DNA from: Methanobacterium sp.
Lineage (GTDB): Archaea; Methanobacteriota; Methanobacteria; Methanobacteriales; Methanobacteriaceae
Direction: 5' to 3'
Length of the DNA: 7,599 nucleotides
Assembly (NCBI GenBank): GCA_009712615.1
Contig: WASR01000356.1
Location: forward strand, 1,485 to 9,083
The translations under genes were made by a program, and so were the position numbers. Below, piece by piece: positions 4,590 to 7,599 of the stretch. The notes under the pieces are model-generated. The model was not told where the DNA came from. It made no database searches and saw only the letters and a list, made by a program, of their open reading frames with translations. Position 1 is the first letter of the stretch. Each line of letters starts with the position of its first letter.

Positions 4590-5255
4590 ATGTGCGGCAG
4601 AGCGCGAATCACCAGACCATGGCGGGAAATTCATGAGGCGATGAGCCTCATACCGACTGTGCCGGCACAAAACCTTCGAGAAAATTGGAATCTCTGCCCG
4701 ACCCAGGACATCATCGCCGTCACCAGCTCGGACGAGGGCAAGCGCATCGGCTCGCTCATGCATTGGGGGCTGATTCCTTCTTGGTCAAAGGAAGGGAAGA
4801 TGACCTATCCAACCTTCAATGCAAGGTCGGACGGCTATCAGGTGAAAGCAAGTTTCAAAGGGGCCTGGAAAGCCGGACGCCGCTGCCTGGTGGTGATTGA
4901 CGGTTATTATGAATGGCGTCCGTCCGACAAACAGCCGTTCTCGATTGCTTATGTTGATCGTCGTCCTATGGCCGTCGCCGGCCTCTGGGAAACATGGCGA
5001 GCGAAGAACGGAGGGGAGACGATCAACTCTTGCACTATGCTGACCATCGATGCGAGCGAACGCATGGCGCCGCTGCATGACCGCGCGCCGGTCTTCCTTC
5101 ACGAGCGGGATTGGCCAATATGGCTGGGAGAAAAAGCCGCCGATGCGGCTGCACTGGTGAAGACCTATCCCGGCGACGACATCGAGTGGTGGCCAGTCGG
5201 CAAAGGGGTTGGAAATCGCCGCAGCCAGGGTCCGCAGCTTGCCTATCCGGTCTAA
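4590..5255 (+). CDS. SRAP-domain (YedK/HMCES-like) abasic-site DNA-protein crosslinking protein
   Basis: This 221-aa protein starts MCGRARITRP, the hallmark of the SRAP family: after Met removal, Cys2 forms a thiazolidine bond with an abasic site in single-stranded DNA and shields it from cleavage. The other family landmarks are all present: HWGLIPSW at residues 58-65, NARSD at 77-81 (Asn77), GYYEW at 105-109 (Glu108) and the histidine in MAPLHDRAP (His163). Length and order match E. coli YedK, so it should be active. SRAP proteins act on replication-linked damage, are often linked to the SOS response, and occur on phages and plasmids. AAGGGGAA at 4573-4580 lies nine bases before the ATG. The stop is 24 bases before the next start, so the gene is probably co-transcribed with the membrane protein that follows. 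Its presence in a run of small unknown genes suggests DNA repair during element transfer or replication, or protection of DNA damaged by a neighbour's activity; the latter is speculation. Confidence 0.93.
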   Translation: MCGRARITRPWREIHEAMSLIPTVPAQNLRENWNLCPTQDIIAVTSSDEGKRIGSLMHWGLIPSWSKEGKMTYPTFNARSDGYQVKASFKGAWKAGRRCLVVIDGYYEWRPSDKQPFSIAYVDRRPMAVAGLWETWRAKNGGETINSCTMLTIDASERMAPLHDRAPVFLHERDWPIWLGEKAADAAALVKTYPGDDIEWWPVGKGVGNRRSQGPQLAYPV

Positions 5256-5265
5256 CTGAACGCAT

Positions 5266-5274
5266 AAGGGAGAA
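5266..5274 (+). promoter_or_regulatory. Variant start-signal block AAGGGAGAA that fixes a GTG start
   Basis: AAGGGAGAA lies five bases (cgggc) before GTG at 5280. It differs from the usual AAGGGGAA by one inserted base. GGGAG is closer to a classical Shine-Dalgarno sequence, and its spacing supports GTG rather than any internal ATG. Confidence 0.5.
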
Positions 5275-5279
5275 CGGGC

Positions 5280-5783
5280 GTGAACTGGATTGAATTGCAC
5301 CCTGGTACGGCTGCGTGGGTCCAGGCAGGGGGTGCGCTCGTCGCGCTGATCATAGCCGTTTGTGTTCCTACGTGGCACACCCGGAAGATCGAGGCTCGCA
5401 AGCGCCGCCAGTTTCTCCAAAGTGTCGCCGCCATCGGCGGTGAAGTCCAGAAATGCTTTACCAATGCGGCTGCGCATTGTGGTCACGACACGGAACAGGG
5501 ACTTCGATTCGTCAGGAGTGTAGAGGCATGCCACAGGTTTCGGATCGCATCGGCTGCGATCAATGCGGTCCCAGTTCATGAGCTTCCGAGCTACCAGCTG
5601 GCTCGGCGCGTACTGGAATTGCAGCAGCTAATGGCCGAGGGGCTAATGCAACTGGACGCGGCGTTTAAAGAGGTCGACGACCATCAAAGGCTGGTACAGT
5701 CGGAACTCTACGGGCAGGCGTTTACGAGGCTTGCGGAGAGCGCCCGCCCCTGCCTCTCGGAGATCGAGGCGGCGGCACGATGA
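5280..5783 (+). CDS. Single-pass membrane protein with a cytoplasmic helical domain, 167 aa
   Basis: The GTG-initiated 167-aa product starts MNWIELHPGTAAWVQAGGAL and has one membrane helix at about residues 12-30 (AWVQAGGALVALIIAVCVP), followed at once by a basic stop-transfer stretch (THTRKIEARKRRQF in essence, with two short variants). The remaining 130 residues are soluble, alpha-helical and predicted cytoplasmic: AAIGGEVQKCFTNAAAHCGH, then ELPSYQLARRVLELQQLMAE. An N-terminus of the form W-[IV]-x-x-x-P-x-[TA]-A-x-W-V-Q-A-x-G recurs, from memory, among bacterial hypothetical membrane proteins of accessory DNA. Function unknown. The stop overlaps a micro-ORF start (ATGA at 5780), which in turn overlaps the start of the deoxyribosyltransferase-like gene, so this protein and the next are probably translated together. 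Confidence 0.75.
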   Translation: MNWIELHPGTAAWVQAGGALVALIIAVCVPTWHTRKIEARKRRQFLQSVAAIGGEVQKCFTNAAAHCGHDTEQGLRFVRSVEACHRFRIASAAINAVPVHELPSYQLARRVLELQQLMAEGLMQLDAAFKEVDDHQRLVQSELYGQAFTRLAESARPCLSEIEAAAR

Positions 5784-5815
5784 CCAAGCACAAGGGGAAA
5801 GAAGGGGCACGATGA
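5780..5815 (+). CDS. Micro-ORF of 11 codons bridging two genes by ATGA overlaps at both ends
   Basis: ATG at 5780 overlaps the TGA of the membrane protein (5781-5783), and its own TGA (5813-5815) overlaps the ATG of the next gene at 5812. The peptide reads MTKHKGKEGAR and is encoded by the start-signal purine blocks themselves. This gives an unbroken path for ribosomes from one gene to the next. It may be a by-product of the block sequence rather than a selected peptide. Confidence 0.2.
   Translation: MTKHKGKEGAR
5792..5808 (+). promoter_or_regulatory. Tandem start-signal blocks (AAGGGGAA and AAGGGGC)
   Basis: AAGGGGAA (5792-5799) and AAGGGGC (5802-5808) lie in tandem; the second ends three bases before ATG 5812, the first twelve. 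The ATG at 5812 is therefore the best start for the next gene rather than the in-frame upstream codon near 5731, which would overlap the previous gene. Confidence 0.45.
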
Positions 5816-6639
5816 GAGTCAACGAAACAGCCTATGGTCTGAGAATCCGAACTTGTGCGGACAGCATTCTCGCCACGGTCGAAACCGAGCACAAGGTGCT
5901 CGCCACTCTGATTCCTATGGTGCAAGCGGCGAAGAACTTCCTTGGCGAGGATTTGTCAGCCGAGGTATTAGAAGAGTTGGACTATCACTTTCACCGCATT
6001 GAGGAATTCATCGCCAAATGGCGACCGTCGGACAAACCGACGCCGGGCGTTTTCTACGCACAGCCGAATTGGGCAGAGAGTATCGACAAGGAAACGCAGG
6101 CCGCCCGTAAGTTGGTGGCGGACCTGAAAGAGGAATTCTCCGCTGGAAAATTTCCCAAAAAGGCGACGGCCGAACAGACGCGATGCGAGCCCCCTGTGTC
6201 GAAAGGTGAGGCGTTCATCGCCATGGCGATCGACCCGACGATTGCCGAACTCGATGATGTGCACGATGCGATCAAGGTCGCCTGCAAGGACTGCGGGATT
6301 GATGCCAAACGTGCGGACGAAGACCAGTCGAACGAACGCATTACTGATCGCATTGTGTCATCGATCCGCACCGCGGAATTTGTTATCGCGGATCTGACAC
6401 ATGCACGGCCGAACGTCTTTTTTGAAGCTGGGTTGGCTCACGGTCTCGGCAAGACGCCGATCTACGTGGCGAAACAAGGGACCGCGCTCGCATTTGATAT
6501 TAAAGACTATCCAGTCATCTTCTTCCGCAATATGCGAGAACTGAAAGCCGGCTTGCGGAAACGACTCAAATCTCTCAGCGCGTCGCCGGTCGAAAATATA
6601 ACTGTCTTTAAAAGCCTTGGTGCTGATCATTTCGTGTGA
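5812..6639 (+). CDS. Protein with a C-terminal nucleoside deoxyribosyltransferase/TIR-like domain, possible conflict-system effector
   Basis: The 275-aa protein has a helical N-terminal section (residues 1-130) of unknown type and a C-terminal alpha/beta domain (about 133-252). The latter reads AFIAMAIDP, then IKVACKDCGIDAKRADEDQS, then IVSSIRTAEFVIADLT, then ARPNVFFEAGLAHGLGKTPI. This order (first strand, acidic turn, I-x-x-A-x-F-V-I-A-D-L-T, N-V-F-[FY]-E-x-G-x-A-H) is characteristic of the nucleoside 2-deoxyribosyltransferase superfamily, relatives of TIR domains that cleave or transfer N-glycosidic bonds. Glu205 is the likely catalytic residue, Asp194, Asn201 and His210 possible substrate contacts. 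In immunity systems such domains consume nucleotides or NAD+-like compounds; whether this one does is inference. The helical N-terminus might be the sensor. ATG 5812 fits the tandem start blocks. It is the most effector-like gene in the window, but its partner is not identified. Confidence 0.8.
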   Translation: MRVNETAYGLRIRTCADSILATVETEHKVLATLIPMVQAAKNFLGEDLSAEVLEELDYHFHRIEEFIAKWRPSDKPTPGVFYAQPNWAESIDKETQAARKLVADLKEEFSAGKFPKKATAEQTRCEPPVSKGEAFIAMAIDPTIAELDDVHDAIKVACKDCGIDAKRADEDQSNERITDRIVSSIRTAEFVIADLTHARPNVFFEAGLAHGLGKTPIYVAKQGTALAFDIKDYPVIFFRNMRELKAGLRKRLKSLSASPVENITVFKSLGADHFV

Positions 6640-6649
6640 CGAGCAACAC

Positions 6650-6657
6650 AAGGGGAA
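6650..6657 (+). promoter_or_regulatory. Start-signal block AAGGGGAA before the 22-codon leader
   Basis: AAGGGGAA followed by nine bases (ccggcagag) leads to ATG 6667. The block and the following ccgg match the copy before the SRAP gene (4573-4584). The helix-turn-helix gene at 6732 has no block of its own, which supports translation of the leader first. Confidence 0.5.
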
Positions 6658-6666
6658 CCGGCAGAG

Positions 6667-6735
6667 ATGGGAAAAACCACCAATATCGCTACCGGCAAGA
6701 TAGTCATGCGGATGCTTGAGAGGATCTTGGTGTGA
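6667..6735 (+). CDS. 22-codon leader ORF coupled to the helix-turn-helix gene
   Basis: The frame encodes MGKTTNIATGKIVMRMLERI and LV, then stops at 6733-6735. It carries the array's standard start signal, and its stop overlaps the GTG of the downstream gene (GTGA at 6732-6735). The peptide is basic with an amphipathic C-terminal half. It may be a real small protein, a coupling device, or the truncated remains of a longer gene whose start signal was kept. No family is recognised. Confidence 0.4.
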   Translation: MGKTTNIATGKIVMRMLERILV

Positions 6736-7124
6736 GATTTCTGCCCCTGAAGGTGTCAGATCAAGAATTGCAGACAATGTTGGACGATATTGTCCGCCGA
6801 CAGCCGTTGGAATACATCGCAATGTGCATGGGAATGTCTATTGATACGGTGAAAAAATGGCGGTTAACGGGGGTGCCCATGTCGTCTGTGAGGTTTTTTC
6901 GTTTAGTAGTGACGAATGACCGGTTTTGGCAGGCGGCGGTTTCTTTGCGCGAGACTATAGATATTGAGCTAGTGGATGCACGGCTAGCAGCTGTTCGTGA
7001 GCAACTCAAATCCTTGAAACGACAACGTCTACGAAAACGTCGCGAAGAAGGTCGGTACAGTTTTTTGCGAACATTAGAGTCGATCAGGCGAATCCGCTGC
7101 GCGAAGCGTCGGATCGATCGCTAA
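6732..7124 (+). CDS. Putative helix-turn-helix protein with a very basic C-terminus, 130 aa
   Basis: The GTG-initiated 130-aa product contains, at about residues 26-45, LEYIAMCMGMSIDTVKKWRL, which fits a helix-turn-helix: helix 2 (LEYIAMCMG), turn, recognition helix (SIDTVKKWRL). The following residues (TGVPMSSVRFFRLV) resemble the segment after the recognition helix in phage-type regulators. A central helix (SLRETIDIELVDARLAAVRE) leads into a strongly basic tail rich in Arg and Lys (residues 92-130, about half charged), probably for DNA contact. The gene looks somewhat AT-richer than its neighbours. Its start overlaps the leader's stop (GTGA) and it has no purine block of its own, so expression probably depends on translation of the leader. 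It could be a regulator of the array; the target cannot be seen. No named family is claimed. Confidence 0.6.
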   Translation: MRFLPLKVSDQELQTMLDDIVRRQPLEYIAMCMGMSIDTVKKWRLTGVPMSSVRFFRLVVTNDRFWQAAVSLRETIDIELVDARLAAVREQLKSLKRQRLRKRREEGRYSFLRTLESIRRIRCAKRRIDR

Positions 7125-7125
7125 A

Positions 7126-7138
7126 AAGGGGAAGGGGA
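7126..7138 (+). promoter_or_regulatory. Double start-signal block AAGGGGAAGGGGA before the 72-aa gene
   Basis: Two overlapping purine blocks, as before protein B. The second ends six bases before ATG 7145, the array's usual spacing, and supports that start. Confidence 0.5.
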
Positions 7139-7144
7139 GCCACA

Positions 7145-7363
7145 ATGTCTGTCGGTAAGATCACTTTGTTCGGGGACAAGCTCCTTGAGGACGATGCCCA
7201 GATTGGGCGGACCGAGTCGGGAGGTAATGGCCACAACGTCTTTTACTGGAAGGACGGCGACGCGAACCAGGAAGTGTTTTTGGCCACCATCGACATCAAT
7301 CATGGTGAAGTGGACGTCGTGCGCGCGATCAAAACGGCATTATCTCGCGTTCGCCGGAACTGA
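7145..7363 (+). CDS. Small unknown protein, 72 aa
   Basis: The 72-aa acidic protein starts MSVGKITLFGDKLLEDDAQI and has a beta-rich look: NVFYWKDGD, then EVFLATIDINHGEVDVVRAI, ending in a basic helix TALSRVRRN. It could fold as a small beta sheet with one or two helices. There is no membrane segment and no recognised motif. Start evidence is strong (double purine block, six-base spacing). The next start block begins four bases after its TGA, so it is part of the same transcription unit as the membrane peptide downstream. Confidence 0.65.
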   Translation: MSVGKITLFGDKLLEDDAQIGRTESGGNGHNVFYWKDGDANQEVFLATIDINHGEVDVVRAIKTALSRVRRN

Positions 7364-7381
7364 CTACGAGGGGAATGGTCC

Positions 7382-7462
7382 ATGGAATCGATGTTCGAAC
7401 GGATCGCGTTTCTGCTGGTCGTAGCCACGGTTCTGACCGTGGCCGGATGGCTCTGGGCGTAA
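7382..7462 (+). CDS. 26-aa single-helix membrane peptide
   Basis: The ORF starts MESMFERIAFLLVVATVLTV and ends AGWLWA. After six polar residues almost all the rest is one hydrophobic helix, with tryptophans at the end as usual at a membrane interface. GAGGGGAA at 7368-7375 lies six bases before ATG, the same signal and spacing as the larger genes, which is the reason to accept so short a gene. Peptides of this size can be type I toxin-like, regulators of a membrane partner, or assembly factors; no choice is possible. The stop is five bases before the ATG of the next membrane protein. Confidence 0.5.
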   Translation: MESMFERIAFLLVVATVLTVAGWLWA

Positions 7463-7467
7463 CCGAC

Positions 7468-7599
7468 ATGAACGCGGGTAAAACCTTTCTTGGCGCGGGC
7501 GTTTTAGCGGCGGGGGGAGCGAGCGCATCCTATCTTATGGATACCCTGCTCTATTCTTCCAACGGAATACACGACCCTGTTGTATGGGGCCTGCTGAGC
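7468..7599 (+). CDS. Start of a membrane protein, 3' partial
   Basis: The open frame runs from ATG 7468 to the end of the window (44 codons). The product starts MNAGKTFLGAGVLAAGGASA and continues with a hydrophobic stretch to about residue 30 (SYLMDTLLYS), suggesting a membrane segment or signal anchor. No AAGGGGAA block precedes it; an in-frame ATG at 7447 inside the 26-aa gene would add seven residues. Translation may be coupled to the short membrane gene just upstream. Too little is present to judge the family. Confidence 0.45.
   Translation, partial: MNAGKTFLGAGVLAAGGASASYLMDTLLYSSNGIHDPVVWGLLS

Noticed and set aside
4785..5579. A 264-codon open frame on the minus strand
   Set aside because: It is the antisense of the SRAP gene, whose catalytic motifs are intact, and of the following membrane protein. 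It has no recognisable domain and no start block of the type used in this window.
5722..5925. Minus-strand frame across the membrane protein/effector junction
   Set aside because: It is a shadow of two well-supported plus-strand genes and their start blocks; no similarity is recognised.
100..7375. The repeated AAGGGGAA blocks as integron attC sites or a CRISPR array
   Set aside because: The blocks are only 7-9 bases, have no inverted core or hairpin structure like attC, and the intervals are coding sequence of very different lengths rather than uniform spacers.

Overview
The window reads as accessory DNA from an alphaproteobacterium: a plasmid, prophage or integrated element rather than a core chromosomal locus. 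Reasons: GC-rich codon use in most genes, a remnant of an IS5-family transposase of a type common in that class, a 4-fold beta flower protein, and a long run of small, mostly unrecognised genes all on the + strand. Sphingomonadales, Acetobacteraceae or Rhizobiales/Methylobacterium relatives are possible; the sequence alone does not decide.

Layout. Positions 3-92 hold the end of a Cro/C1-type (XRE) helix-turn-helix regulator. A 30-codon basic, Trp-rich small ORF (112-204) and two overlapping micro-ORFs follow, then protein A (316-1026). Next come a 58-aa protein (1049-1225), a 78-aa membrane protein (1236-1472) and a 173-aa unknown (1497-2018). The run is then broken at about 2039-2130 by the leftover 5' end of an IS5-family element and by an AT-rich gene for a single-pass membrane protein (2249-2917) that does not look native to the array. 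The array resumes with a 4-fold beta flower protein (3065-3424), protein B (3447-4247), a small putative winged-helix protein (4276-4566), a SRAP/YedK-like abasic-site DNA protein-crosslink enzyme (4590-5255), a single-pass membrane protein (5280-5783), a protein with a C-terminal nucleoside-deoxyribosyltransferase/TIR-like domain (5812-6639), a 22-codon leader coupled to a putative helix-turn-helix protein (6667-7124), a 72-aa unknown (7145-7363), a 26-aa membrane peptide (7382-7462), and the start of another membrane protein that runs off the end.

Two signals tie the region together. First, nearly every gene in the array is preceded by the same purine block, AAGGGGAA (variants AAAGGGAA, CAGGGGAA, GAGGGGAA, AAGGGAGAA), usually 4-9 bases before the start codon and with little other intergenic DNA. 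The AT-rich insert lacks it. Second, proteins A and B have unrelated N-terminal halves but share a C-terminal module of 120 residues at about 65% identity (78/120, ungapped, counted by eye), which opens with a Gly/Asp-rich segment.

Interpretation (inference). The block behaves like a modular array of small cargo genes sharing one translation signal. The A/B module shuffling, the base-hydrolase-like effector domain, the SRAP protein and several tiny membrane proteins resemble a defence or conflict-type accessory island. No function has been shown, and no complete known defence system can be recognised here.
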